DNA of 64,000 nt, taken from assembly GCA_004563195.1 (NCBI GenBank), contig SFTJ01000033.1, positions 1 to 64,000 on the forward strand, given 5' to 3'. A model generated the notes under the pieces. The model was given only the letters and a program-made list of their open reading frames with translations, was not told where the DNA came from and did not search any database. Position numbers and translations under genes: made by a program. Shown here in pieces: positions 7,503 through 16,032 of this stretch; the stretch's first letter is position 1; each line of letters starts with the position of its first letter. Origin of the DNA: a bacterium (lineage in GTDB: Bacteria > Bacteroidota > Bacteroidia > Bacteroidales > Muribaculaceae).

Positions 7503-8786
7503 ATGGAGAAGTTGATGCAATACATATGGGCAAACAGGCTCTATCTGAGCGAGGACATGGTGACAAACGATGGCCTGAAGGTGCGCGTGATAGACCCAGG
7601 GCGGCTAAACACCGATGCCGGTCCCGACTTCTTCAACGCCAAGGTGGAAATCGACGGCGAAATGTGGGCAGGCAATGTGGAGATACACGTCAGAGCCAGC
7701 GATTGGCGCCGACACAATCATCACATGGACCGCGCCTACGATTCGGTGATACTGCATGTGGTGGAAAAAGACGATGCCCCGGTGTATCGCACCGACGGAA
7801 TGCGCATTCCGCAACTGGTGCTCAAGCCCAATCCGCACTTCAACGACAGTTATCGCCAACTGGTCAATTCCACCATCGAACTCCCGTGTGCCGACCGCAT
7901 CGGCCAAATTCCCAAGCTGTTTATCACCGAGTGGATGGAATCGCTCGCCTTTGAGCGCCTGCAGAGCAAAGCCGACCGTATGCTCGAACTCTACGATGCC
8001 TTCAACGGCAGTTGGGAAGATGTGTGCTATGTGGCACTGGCGCGCAACCTGGGTTTTGGCATCAACAACGACGCCTTCGAGCGCTTGGCACGCCGAGCAC
8101 CGCTACATCTTATGCAGAAACACAGCGACTCGTTGCTGCAAATAGAGGCATTTCTCTTCGGACAAGCCGGGATGCTCTATCCCGATGCCTTCCCCGACGA
8201 TGCCTATTTTCAGCAACTCTGCTCCGAATATGCCTTCCTTGCCAATAAATTCCAACTCTCGCCGCTCGAAAGCCACGGTTGGAAGATGTTTCGCATACGC
8301 CCGCAGAATTTCCCGCATCGGCGCATAGCCATGCTCGCCCGATTTGTGTACGGAGGCTTCAAACTCATGAGCCGCATCATCGATGCGCCCGATGAGAAAG
8401 CCCTCCGCGAGATTTTCTCCATCACCCTAAGCGGATATTGGGCCAATCACTACTCCTTCGGCAAGCCATCGGAGATAGAAAGTCGCGCGCTCGGCAATCG
8501 CAGCATCGATATACTGCTCATCAACACCGTGGCACCACTCTTCTATGCCCGCTCCGAGGTGTTGCGCGATAGCCGCCTCGCCGACAAAGCAGTGGCTCTG
8601 CTGCAAGACCTCAAACCCGAGAATTGCTCCATAGTGTCGCAATTTACCTTTGCCGGCATCAAATGCCCCGACGCCCTCACCTCACAGGCGCTGATACAAC
8701 TCCGCCGCGAGTATTGCGAGAAACGCAAATGCCTATATTGCCGCATAGGCCACCGCCTGCTAAGCGTAGCCGCCCAGCAGCGATAA
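7503..8786 (+). CDS. DUF2851 family protein
   Basis: Member of the Bacteroidetes-specific DUF2851 family, normally a little over 400 aa; 427 aa here. The start at 7503 is chosen because family members begin with a MEELLHYIW-like motif (here MEKLMQYIWANRL). A frame extends 24 codons upstream, but its residues look like a shadow and lie across the putative promoter. Recognisable blocks are the N-terminal DAGPDFFNAKVEIDGEMWAG-type core, VEIHVRASDW and, near the end, a Cys cluster (RKCLYCRIGHRLL) that may bind metal. The core resembles a nuclease-like fold, but the function is not established. Confidence 0.85.
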   Translation: MEKLMQYIWANRLYLSEDMVTNDGLKVRVIDPGRLNTDAGPDFFNAKVEIDGEMWAGNVEIHVRASDWRRHNHHMDRAYDSVILHVVEKDDAPVYRTDGMRIPQLVLKPNPHFNDSYRQLVNSTIELPCADRIGQIPKLFITEWMESLAFERLQSKADRMLELYDAFNGSWEDVCYVALARNLGFGINNDAFERLARRAPLHLMQKHSDSLLQIEAFLFGQAGMLYPDAFPDDAYFQQLCSEYAFLANKFQLSPLESHGWKMFRIRPQNFPHRRIAMLARFVYGGFKLMSRIIDAPDEKALREIFSITLSGYWANHYSFGKPSEIESRALGNRSIDILLINTVAPLFYARSEVLRDSRLADKAVALLQDLKPENCSIVSQFTFAGIKCPDALTSQALIQLRREYCEKRKCLYCRIGHRLLSVAAQQR

Positions 8787-8899
8787 TTGCTGCTCATTCG
8801 TCAATAAAAATGTGGTATTATGTTATAAATATCTGAGTAGTAGATGTTAAGTTGTTTCTCGCTTTACGACTTTCTTTCGGAGTTTGAGTGAGCTATACA

Positions 8900-8947
8900 A
8901 AACACCGGCACGGAAGGTGATGTTTAGCCGTGTCCGTGCCGGTGTTT
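8900..8947. terminator. Terminator between convergent genes
   Basis: A 14-bp stem, AAACACCGGCACGG with CCGTGCCGGTGTTT, lies between the converging DUF2851 and outer-membrane protein genes. T-rich ends on both sides allow it to work in both directions. Confidence 0.75.
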
Positions 8948-8986
8948 GTTCAAACAATTTATCGGTATGTGCGTTATTTGTGCTGC

Positions 8987-9886
8987 TTAGTAGGCAATAG
9001 CCAGACCTATGGTAATCGACTTCAAGTCGGGGCCTTTGCCCGATTTTATTAGTCCGCAGGGGGCATAATTGACGTAAACGCCTATTCCTTCCCAGGTGAG
9101 TGCTCCGAATATTTCGGGAGTCACCACGCGTTGGTGCAGATTGCCGAAACTCTCGGTGTAATCCACATCGTCGATGCTAAAACGGTTATACACCTTGGCG
9201 TGAATGTTGAAGCAAGCCTTTGCGCCTGCCGTGAGCTTGAAATCGCTGCCCAACGGTTGCACTATAGCAAACGGAATGGTGAGGCTGTAGGTGTTGATTT
9301 GTGAGTGACGGTCGTGCAATTCGCTGTCCCAGGGTACGGCAGTGAGAGTGAGGTCGTCGGCGCGCATCCAGCGCATATTGTCGAGGCCGAATATGCGCCA
9401 TTGCATACCGAAACCCAGTCGGAAATGCGTGTGGCGGCGGTCACGCGGATAGTATTCCACATTAACGAGGTGGTCGAAGTTCCATTCCACGGTTTGCCAG
9501 GTCTTGAAGTTGAGTGCATCGGGGGCATTGAGAGGCATCACGAAGCCAAATCCACCGAGGCAGAGGCTTGCATCGAAAAAGTTTTGGCGACGCTTTACCA
9601 CATTGCCGGAACGGAAATCGCGGTCGACAAAGGGGATGCGAAATCCCATGCGGCGATTTTCCTCACGCACCACCGATTCGCCCGACGGTTCTATGGTTCG
9701 CGAATAGATGTAGTCGGAATTGTCCTTTTGACCATTGATTTCGATAGTTACTTTGCCATCTTTTTCTATCACTTTCACGCTGTTGGGGTTAACGATGTTG
9801 ATGCTGTCGGTGTAAGCCTTATCGTTGGCTTGCATGCCTGCCACCACGCTCAGGGCGGCAATCAGGAGTGTAATACGAGTGTTCAT
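8987..9886 (-). CDS. Outer-membrane beta-barrel protein
   Basis: A 299-aa exported protein with a signal peptide (about residues 1-20, ending MQA). An N-terminal beta-rich segment (SVKVIEKDGKVTIEINGQ) is followed by what looks like a small beta-barrel: YYPRDRRHTHFRLGFGMQWRI, then strands ending ITIGLAIAY with a terminal Tyr. It is the last gene of the ECF sigma operon, 40 bp after the small secreted protein, so it is probably part of the regulon controlled by that sigma factor. A related pattern (sigma, anti-sigma, small exported protein, barrel) occurs in other Bacteroidales. Its function is unknown. Confidence 0.7.
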   Translation of the reverse strand: MNTRITLLIAALSVVAGMQANDKAYTDSINIVNPNSVKVIEKDGKVTIEINGQKDNSDYIYSRTIEPSGESVVREENRRMGFRIPFVDRDFRSGNVVKRRQNFFDASLCLGGFGFVMPLNAPDALNFKTWQTVEWNFDHLVNVEYYPRDRRHTHFRLGFGMQWRIFGLDNMRWMRADDLTLTAVPWDSELHDRHSQINTYSLTIPFAIVQPLGSDFKLTAGAKACFNIHAKVYNRFSIDDVDYTESFGNLHQRVVTPEIFGALTWEGIGVYVNYAPCGLIKSGKGPDLKSITIGLAIAY

Positions 9887-9926
9887 AGTAGTATGAAGTA
9901 TGATTTATTATTAATTTTTATCGGAG

Positions 9927-10367
9927 TTATTTAAACATTTGCTTGAGTTCGTCGAATGTGGCTTTGCCTTCCATGTCGACTACGGTGATGTCGGTCACCA
10001 CGTCGGCATCGGGATTATTGAGGCGGAAGAAGAGATAGCGATTTTTGTCGTTGCCGCTCTTGAAGACATAGAACCCATAGAGCAGTCGCCCGCTTTTGGT
10101 GCCTTCCTCCTTCTGCGAAGCCAGTTTTGCGTCCTTGACGATGTATCGCAGTGCCGTTTTAGCCAGTTTGGCATTGTTATTTACCGTGATGCTTCGGAAC
10201 GATGAGAGTTTATATTGCTTCAGTTCCTTGCCTTTGACCTGCACGGCAGTCACGTCGCGATGCGTCATGATGTTGTAGACGAAGAAGTCGTCGATGTTAA
10301 GTTCCACCGCCCAAGCCGAAGTGGCGGCGCCGGTGATGATGGCTATCAATAGAATTAGTCGTTTCAT
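9927..10367 (-). CDS. Small exported protein, DUF6108-like
   Basis: A 146-aa protein with a signal peptide (about residues 1-20, ending AWA). The mature part contains VTAVQVKGKELKQYKLSSF and ALRYIVKDAKLASQK, then an alternating beta-rich C-terminus. This resembles the DUF6108-type proteins found downstream of ECF sigma/anti-sigma pairs in Bacteroidales; that assignment is from memory of the pattern. It overlaps the anti-sigma gene by 4 bp (ATGA), so it is probably translationally coupled to it. Likely periplasmic, with a role in envelope sensing as inference. Confidence 0.6.
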   Translation of the reverse strand: MKRLILLIAIITGAATSAWAVELNIDDFFVYNIMTHRDVTAVQVKGKELKQYKLSSFRSITVNNNAKLAKTALRYIVKDAKLASQKEEGTKSGRLLYGFYVFKSGNDKNRYLFFRLNNPDADVVTDITVVDMEGKATFDELKQMFK

Positions 10368-10831
10368 AATGCTTGTGATTGGTTGAGGGTGTTGAATATG
10401 TCGTGCAGTTGCTCTTCTACGGCAACGCCGGAGCTATTGATATCGACGGTTTTCATAGCCGAGTGCATGAGCATCATGGCCTGCTCGTTGTCGGTGCTCT
10501 GCACTCCGCCCACATATGAAATGTGGTAATTGGCTTGACGATATAATGTTAGCCCCACTGCCGAAACAGTCAGAGCCAGACATGCTGCTGCCGAAAGTCT
10601 CACTATCGTGCGGCGCAAGGGGCTGCGGTGAGGCTTGGCATGCACTTTGCGCCCGGTGGCGGCAAATCCCATCACGGCTTTAAGCGAGAGGAAACGCTCG
10701 TCGGAGGTGGCGGCAACGAATTGCTTCAGTTCCTGTTCCTCTTGCGGCGAAAGTGATGCGTCGAAGTATCGTTGGGCTGCGTTTAGCCAATGGTCGACGT
10801 CGTATTTGGGCGTAGAATGTTGTTTGCTCAT
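10364..10831 (-). CDS. Anti-sigma factor, single-pass membrane protein
   Basis: A 155-aa protein. The cytoplasmic N-terminal part (about residues 1-75) is a Bacteroidetes-type anti-sigma region with FDASLSPQEEQELKQFV. It is followed by one membrane helix (about 79-97, LSAAACLALTVSAVGLTLY) and a periplasmic tail of about 55 residues. It overlaps the sigma gene by 4 bp upstream and the DUF6108-like gene by 4 bp downstream. It lacks a zinc-binding HxxxCxxC motif, as is usual in Bacteroidetes anti-sigma proteins of this class. Expected to hold the sigma factor at the membrane until an envelope signal releases it. Confidence 0.75.
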   Translation of the reverse strand: MSKQHSTPKYDVDHWLNAAQRYFDASLSPQEEQELKQFVAATSDERFLSLKAVMGFAATGRKVHAKPHRSPLRRTIVRLSAAACLALTVSAVGLTLYRQANYHISYVGGVQSTDNEQAMMLMHSAMKTVDINSSGVAVEEQLHDIFNTLNQSQAL

Positions 10832-11340
10832 AATTCACTGCTATATTGTTTTTCGAAATGGTTGCGAACGGCTATACGGGCACGGGAAAGAGCTTTGCGT
10901 ACGGCTTCGGGCGATATGCCGAGGTGTGAGGCTATTTCTTCGGTGCTCAAGTCGCGATATTCTTTCATGGCGAACACGGTGCGTTCGCGCTCCGAGAGGT
11001 CGTGCATCACTATTTGCTCTATGTGGCTGAAAGTGTCGCTGTTTTCAACCTCTTCGGCTACGTGAGTATATGCGCCGTCGGCGCCGCGAAGGTCGAGAGG
11101 AACCACTGAGTGCCGCTCGTTGCGGCGATGCAAGTCGATGGAGGCGTGTTTCACTTGTGTGAACGCCACGGCTTGCGCGTGGTGGGGATCGCGGATGTCT
11201 TGGCGATGCGTCCAGAGCTTACAAAAAGCATCTTGGAGTGCATCTTCGGCATCCTCATCGTGATAGAACAGACCACGGGCATAGCGGCTCAGGCGTTGCT
11301 GTAGCTGCTCGAATATCGATGTCATTTGCTTTTCGTCCAT
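10828..11340 (-). CDS. RNA polymerase ECF sigma factor
   Basis: Sigma-70 family extracytoplasmic function sigma factor, 170 aa. Region 2 spans about residues 10-75 with the core-binding motif DEDAEDALQDAFCKLW. Region 4 spans about 110-160 with the helix-turn-helix LSTEEIASHLGISPEAVRKA. There is no region 1 or 3, as expected of ECF factors. It is the first gene of a tightly overlapped operon with an anti-sigma factor, a small exported protein and an outer-membrane protein. Autoregulation is usual for such operons, but no clear ECF promoter could be picked out upstream. Confidence 0.92.
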   Translation of the reverse strand: MDEKQMTSIFEQLQQRLSRYARGLFYHDEDAEDALQDAFCKLWTHRQDIRDPHHAQAVAFTQVKHASIDLHRRNERHSVVPLDLRGADGAYTHVAEEVENSDTFSHIEQIVMHDLSERERTVFAMKEYRDLSTEEIASHLGISPEAVRKALSRARIAVRNHFEKQYSSEL

Positions 11341-11462
11341 AGTCTGTGGTTACGGGTGAGTTTTTTTAAGTTTCTGATAGTATAAACGCTCGGGCGGCAA
11401 AAGTGTGACGCTCGCAGATGCATTTTTTTGAAAAAATCTGTAAAATATTTTTCGTTAGGGTA

Positions 11463-11527
11463 AAAAGAGCGAGCACGGATTCACACCTCGAGTGCCTGCT
11501 GTGAGGCCATGCGATGCAAATCCGTGC
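11463..11527 (-). terminator. Terminator of the lipoprotein operon
   Basis: GCACGGATT pairs with AATCCGTGC around a long loop. On the - strand it is followed by GCTCGCTCTTTTTA, giving a T-run at about 11463-11468. Confidence 0.5.
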
Positions 11528-11563
11528 CCGATATTGTTAGTCTCCCGGTGTAGGGGGCCATCA

Positions 11564-12430
11564 TCAATTAATCTGAATGATGAGGTAGTTGCTGAGTTCC
11601 CAGAACTTGGTTCTGTTGTTGATAACGAGAGTTTTGGAGTCGCCGTCGGTTACTATTTGATAGCTGTCGGCGGGGTGTTTGCTGAGCACTTTAACTTTCT
11701 TGCTATGAAGCGGAATCTCGTTGAGAGTGCGCTTGTCGGCGCGGGTGAAGTAGGAGAGTTCGTAGTCCGATTCCATCACTTTGGTTTTGCGAAGGAAACC
11801 GCTTTCTATGATTTTGTGCTCTTTGAGTTCGCTTTTCGAGCCTATTACATAGTAGCAAGTGTTGAGCGCATTGTTGAGGCGAATCGACTCTTCTTGTGCT
11901 GCTTTTTTCTCGATGGTGGTTTCGGCATTGCGAGTGATGAGCGAATCCACATCCTTGTTGAGGTCGCTGATTTTGATGTTAGCGGCAGCGAGTTCGGCTT
12001 GCAGATTGGCTATAGTTTCCTCTTGCATAGCTATTTGCGAGCGCAGTGCCTCGATGGTCTTTTTCATCTCCTCGTTGTAGTTGTTCGATTTGCTCAGGCG
12101 AGCTTCGAGGTTTTCGAGGCTTCGACGGCGGCTCTCGATGTCGAGTTTTATGAGTTTTATGTCGTTGATAATCTCCTGCTTGCGGCTTGGCGACTCGTTA
12201 GAGAGGTTTGACACGCTGAGCAGATTTTCCATCTCCTTAATCTGATAAATGCCTTCGCTGATGGTGGCGAAAAGCGATAGCAGACTGTCCTTCTCGGCGA
12301 GTGCTGTGCGCAGCGAGTCATCGCGTTCGGTGTTGGCATATTGCTGCGCTTCTTCGGTCTTTTCGTTTCCCGAGCAGGCACACATGGTGACCACCAGGGC
12401 ACATATTAGTGAAAATGCTGACTTTCTCAT
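11564..12430 (-). CDS. Coiled-coil lipoprotein
   Basis: A 288-aa lipoprotein. The signal peptide ends in a lipobox just before a Cys (VTMCACSGNE). From about residue 45 to 190 the sequence is a long coiled coil with heptad-like Leu, Ile and Glu spacing (LSLFATISEGIYQIKEMENL, then ALRSQIAMQEETIANLQAEL). The C-terminal domain (about 190-288) is beta-rich and contains YYVIGSKSELKEHKIIE and HPADSYQIVTDGDSKTLVI, which recur in Bacteroidetes lipoproteins of unknown role. It lies 44 bp downstream of rsmI and probably shares its transcript. Confidence 0.75.
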   Translation of the reverse strand: MRKSAFSLICALVVTMCACSGNEKTEEAQQYANTERDDSLRTALAEKDSLLSLFATISEGIYQIKEMENLLSVSNLSNESPSRKQEIINDIKLIKLDIESRRRSLENLEARLSKSNNYNEEMKKTIEALRSQIAMQEETIANLQAELAAANIKISDLNKDVDSLITRNAETTIEKKAAQEESIRLNNALNTCYYVIGSKSELKEHKIIESGFLRKTKVMESDYELSYFTRADKRTLNEIPLHSKKVKVLSKHPADSYQIVTDGDSKTLVINNRTKFWELSNYLIIQIN

Positions 12431-12474
12431 GATAAAAATAATTAGTGTGAGTGATGAAACTGACTGAATGTAGA

Positions 12475-13218
12475 TTATTCGCTGTCTTCTATTTTGAATT
12501 TGTTTTTAAACTTAGCGTATTTGTCGACCTTCACGGTGGCTTCGGGTTCTTTGCCTGCCACCACTATCACTATCTCGCCACGCGGCTGATTAAGAGTGAA
12601 ATAGTCGACCAATTCCTGCAATGTGCCATTGTGGGTGGTGTTGTGCACCTTAGATATTTCGCGACTCACCGATGCTTCGCGGTCGGCGCCGAAAGTCTCG
12701 GCAAACTGTTGCAGTGTTTTAAGCAAGCGCATGGGCGACTCGTAGAAAATCATGGTGCGCTGCTCGTCGCAGAGTGCTGCGAGTTTTGAGGCGCGGCCTT
12801 TTTTCTGAGGCAGGAAGCCCTCGAAGCAAAATCGTTCGCAAGGCAAACCTGAATTGACGAGAGCCGGCACAAATGCCGTAGGTCCGGGCAGCGTCTCCAC
12901 CTCTATGCCTTGGCGGCGACATTCGCGCACGAGCAGAAATCCCGGGTCGGAGATGGCCGGAGTGCCCGCGTCGGAGATGAGAGCCAAGGTTTTGCCGCCC
13001 TCGAGTTGCGCCATCACCGCAGGCAAGGCGTCGTGTTCGTTGAACTTATGGTGGCTGTGCATGGGTGTGGCAATGCCGAAATGCTTCATCAGCACGCCGC
13101 TGGTGCGGGTGTCCTCAGCGAGCACCGCGTCCACGCTCTTGAGCACATTCACTGCTCTCACGCTCATATCTTCGAGATTTCCCACGGGTGTGGGTACGAT
13201 GTAGAGTTTGCCCGCCAT
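12475..13218 (-). CDS. rsmI: 16S rRNA (cytidine1402-2'-O)-methyltransferase
   Basis: RsmI methylates the ribose of C1402 in the decoding centre of 16S rRNA, using SAM. The 247-aa protein has the tetrapyrrole-methylase fold: KLYIVPTPVGNLEDMSVRAV at the N-terminus, VLAEDTRTSGVLMKHFGI, the loop ALISDAGTPAISDPGFLLV, and LPGPTAFVPALVNSGLPCE. The C-terminal GEIVIVVAGKEPE block is also typical. The length is close to that of shorter Bacteroidetes members. The start follows the stop of the acidic protein gene by only 6 bp. Confidence 0.95.
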   Translation of the reverse strand: MAGKLYIVPTPVGNLEDMSVRAVNVLKSVDAVLAEDTRTSGVLMKHFGIATPMHSHHKFNEHDALPAVMAQLEGGKTLALISDAGTPAISDPGFLLVRECRRQGIEVETLPGPTAFVPALVNSGLPCERFCFEGFLPQKKGRASKLAALCDEQRTMIFYESPMRLLKTLQQFAETFGADREASVSREISKVHNTTHNGTLQELVDYFTLNQPRGEIVIVVAGKEPEATVKVDKYAKFKNKFKIEDSE

Positions 13219-13224
13219 AGTGGA

Positions 13225-14058
13225 TTATAATTGTGGACGTTTGTTCCAGAAATAGTTCTTGATAATAACCATAAAATCAGCCACTTCGGGCGAATCGTAT
13301 TCCCACTCGAGGTCGTTGTAGAAATAGTTTTCGGCTTCGTCGAAGGTAGCCATACTTTCTATGTGGTTGAGTGTTTCTTCCATCACTTGGTCGCTGTTGC
13401 CGAAGAGTTCGCGGCGATAGCGGAAACGATCGTTTAGCGAGAACGCGTGGTGCAAGTCCTTAACCATATTGCGCTGCAAGGCCTCGTCGAGGCGCACCGG
13501 CTCGTCATCGACGGTGGTGAAGTCGTCGGCAGTGACAGGCTCGGCATCGGCAGCAATTTCGGGTTCTGATTCTGCATCGGCAGCTTCTTGGGCGGTGGCT
13601 TCCTCTTCGATGCTTTCAGGCTCAGGCTCAGGTTCGGGCTGCGGCTCTGCTTCAGGTTCCTCGGCGGGTTCGGGTTCAGGTTCAGGCACAACTTCTACCA
13701 CTACTTCAGGCTCATCGTCCACCACAACAGTCACTTCGGGTTCGGGCTGAGGCTCTTCGTCGGCTGCGGCAGTGTCGGCTGCGTCAGCATCTTCATCGGC
13801 TGTGTCAGCGTCTTCGTCTACAAATTCCAGAGTGATGTCGTCGTCGGGTTCGTCGTCGGGCAGAGCATCGATGGCATTTTGCTTAGCAGGCTCGTCGGCA
13901 GGCTTCTCAGCAGCGGCAAAAGCACCTATTTGAGCTGCCTTTTCGCTTATGAGTTGATGCACAGCCAGCGGAGCCTCTTCGCCTCGTCGTTGAGCCACGA
14001 GGATAAGTCCTTCCAATTCTAATACCTGCTTCAGCAGTTGCTCGAGTGAATTATCCAT
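13225..14058 (-). CDS. Acidic low-complexity protein, hypothetical
   Basis: A 277-aa protein in three parts. Residues 1-70 are a helical N-terminal segment. About 70-195 is a very acidic low-complexity stretch of Pro-Glu, Asp and Ala repeats. About 200-277 is a folded helical end (LHHAFSLNDRFRYRRELFG, then an FDEAENYFYNDLEWEYDS motif). The C-terminal domain recurs in Bacteroidales proteins of unknown function that combine it with a disordered acidic linker. It is the first gene of the operon with rsmI and the coiled-coil lipoprotein. The Glu/Pro repeats may vary in copy number between strains. Confidence 0.75.
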   Translation of the reverse strand: MDNSLEQLLKQVLELEGLILVAQRRGEEAPLAVHQLISEKAAQIGAFAAAEKPADEPAKQNAIDALPDDEPDDDITLEFVDEDADTADEDADAADTAAADEEPQPEPEVTVVVDDEPEVVVEVVPEPEPEPAEEPEAEPQPEPEPEPESIEEEATAQEAADAESEPEIAADAEPVTADDFTTVDDEPVRLDEALQRNMVKDLHHAFSLNDRFRYRRELFGNSDQVMEETLNHIESMATFDEAENYFYNDLEWEYDSPEVADFMVIIKNYFWNKRPQL

Positions 14059-14114
14059 ATTGTTGAGTTTTTTATAGTTGTCTTAAAAAAAGTGCCTATT
14101 TAGGAAATATACTG

Positions 14115-14122
14115 CAAACCTA
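14115..14122 (-). promoter_or_regulatory. -7 box of the acidic protein/rsmI operon
   Basis: TAGGTTTG on the - strand, 56 nt before the start codon, matches TAnnTTTG. Confidence 0.5.
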
Positions 14123-14205
14123 TTAAAAAAGTGCTTACATCACAACAAATAGGATGATAAAAATGGCAATAATGCAACTCTTTTTAACATTCCGTCGCGG
14201 TCAGT

Positions 14206-15651
14206 TCACTCATCGGCCGAAGAAGAGGTGCTGCCGAGCCCCGAGAATAGGTTGAGCAGCAGCAATTCTATTTCGTCCTTGAGATTGGCGCGCGAGCCGT
14301 GCCAGTTGTTCACCAGTATAGCCCACGAATATTGAGGATTTTCGACCGGGAAATAACCCACATAGCACTGCACATCGCTCATACTGCCCGATTTAGATGC
14401 AATTTTGCCTGCGAGAGGCGATTTTTTGATGCGTTGGCCTATGTTTCCTGTCACGCCGAGGCGAGTCATCAGCGATGCCATAGGCACGCCTATAGCGGTG
14501 CTGTCGGCATTTACTTGGCGCAGCATCTGAGTGAAGAAATGCGCCGAAGCACGGCCATTGCGGGCGAGTCCGCTGCCGTCGCGCTGAAAGAGCGGTTTGG
14601 TGTCGAGTCCTTTGGCTCGCCAGAGCGAATCGATGGTGGCAATGCCGTTGGCCGCAGTGGCTTCTTGGCCGTTGTATAAAGCCAAAGCGCGAAGCACAGC
14701 CTCGGTGAACATATTGTCGCTGCGGTCGAGGAGCGATTGCACTATTTGCTTGAGTTTGGGCGAATGGTATTGCATCACGAGCACGGTGTCGGCATCGGCG
14801 TGATGCTGGTGCTTGTGACGCACATGAATGTCGGCATTGCGCAATGCTGCATCTATGCTGTCGCAGAGCAGTTGGGCGGGATTGGGGTTGACAAAATCGC
14901 TTACGTAGCGCTTGTCGCTGCGCTTTATCGAGCCATAGAGCAGAATATTGGGGTTAGGCCCTATGTTGAGCAGGCGATGCATATCCTGCTTGTCGCCAAT
15001 AGTGGCATGACACACCACCTCGAGGTTGCGCACAGCGGGGGTGAACACAAAGTCGGTGGCAGTGTTGCCCGAGCGGTCGAAGCTGAGACTGACAAGATTG
15101 TCGGAAAAATTGATGGCATGCACGCCCGGACCGTAGTCGTAAGCCAAATCCTCAGCCATCCACAGGTCGCTGAAAGTTTCGAAGGGGTAGGCACTCTCAT
15201 CGAAAATGATATTGCCATCGATGCGGTCTATGCCGAGACTCTTCACGGCACGCACCACGCTATCCACAAAATTAGGCATCTTGGCAAAATGGCGTGAGCC
15301 GAGCGTGGGATCGCCGTGACCCACCACCACGAGGTCGCCTTTGAGATGATTGTCGTGGATTTTGCCCACGGCGTTCACTTCGGTGAGAAAAGTGAAGTCG
15401 GTGCCGAGCAATTCGAGCGCCGAAGCCGAGGTTACGGTCTTCATGGTAGAAGCCGTGATAAGCGACTGATGAGGTGCATTGGCGGCAACCACCGTGCCGG
15501 AGTCGAGGCTTAGCACACACACGCCCACCGAGGCATTTTTGAAAATATTTTGATTGACAAATCGGTCGACCGCGCCTTGAAAATCGTGGGCTACAATGGT
15601 CATAGCCGAGGCTGCAGCCAAGGCGATAGTGAGTAATCTGCGTTTTGCCAT
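14206..15651 (-). CDS. dacB: D-Ala-D-Ala carboxypeptidase/endopeptidase, PBP4 class (S13)
   Basis: Periplasmic low-molecular-weight penicillin-binding protein of peptidase family S13, which trims and opens peptidoglycan cross-links. The 481-aa protein has a signal peptide (about residues 1-22). The SxxK motif is ASTMKTVTSAS (Ser near residue 67), the SxN motif is RSDNMFTEAV (near 312), and the KTG-type box is SKSGSMSDVQCYVGY (near 431). The insert domains between SxxK and SxN are present, so the length is complete. It stands alone, with a -7 box 41 nt upstream. The symbol follows E. coli usage. Confidence 0.93.
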   Translation of the reverse strand: MAKRRLLTIALAAASAMTIVAHDFQGAVDRFVNQNIFKNASVGVCVLSLDSGTVVAANAPHQSLITASTMKTVTSASALELLGTDFTFLTEVNAVGKIHDNHLKGDLVVVGHGDPTLGSRHFAKMPNFVDSVVRAVKSLGIDRIDGNIIFDESAYPFETFSDLWMAEDLAYDYGPGVHAINFSDNLVSLSFDRSGNTATDFVFTPAVRNLEVVCHATIGDKQDMHRLLNIGPNPNILLYGSIKRSDKRYVSDFVNPNPAQLLCDSIDAALRNADIHVRHKHQHHADADTVLVMQYHSPKLKQIVQSLLDRSDNMFTEAVLRALALYNGQEATAANGIATIDSLWRAKGLDTKPLFQRDGSGLARNGRASAHFFTQMLRQVNADSTAIGVPMASLMTRLGVTGNIGQRIKKSPLAGKIASKSGSMSDVQCYVGYFPVENPQYSWAILVNNWHGSRANLKDEIELLLLNLFSGLGSTSSSADE

Positions 15652-15691
15652 TGGGAAAACTAAGTTGATAGGGTTTTTGAAAAATTTTCGT

Positions 15692-15699
15692 CAAAATTA
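15692..15699 (-). promoter_or_regulatory. -7 box of the PBP4 gene
   Basis: TAATTTTG on the - strand, 41 nt before the start codon. Confidence 0.55.
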
Positions 15700-16013
15700 A
15701 CTAATTTCCGCGATATGTGGTAGCATCGGGTGCATTTTTCGTGCTCCGAAGCCGCAATATGGCACGGCAAAGCCTGCAAGCAAAACATGCCGTGTGCATA
15801 ATCTTGCATATTCACACCTTGGTAACTTGGGGCAATGGATATGGCTTTTTAGGATGAAAATATTGTAAAAATGGCGAAAAATTTTTGTAAAAAGTTGTAA
15901 ATTCAAAAATTAAAACTTAATTTAGCATCTTGATGTAATGTATATTAAGCAGTGTGAGCCGAGTGGAGTAGAGCAAATGAATTTCGCAAGGCAGTATTGC
16001 TGAAGCCTACAGC
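15700..16013. other. Intergenic region, no gene seen
   Basis: AT-rich spacer between the divergent dacB and yjbQ genes. Apart from the two -7 boxes at its edges, no conserved element or convincing small gene was seen. Confidence 0.6.
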
Positions 16014-16021
16014 TAATTTTG
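16014..16021 (+). promoter_or_regulatory. -7 box just before yjbQ
   Basis: TAATTTTG ends 11 nt before the ATG at 16033, so the leader would be only a few nucleotides. It also argues against the upstream in-frame ATG at 15997, which would precede the transcription start. Confidence 0.45.
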
Positions 16022-16032
16022 TAATACGGAAT

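Noticed and set aside
15997..16032. Upstream start for yjbQ
   Set aside because: The extra 12 residues do not fit the family and the -7 promoter box lies inside them.
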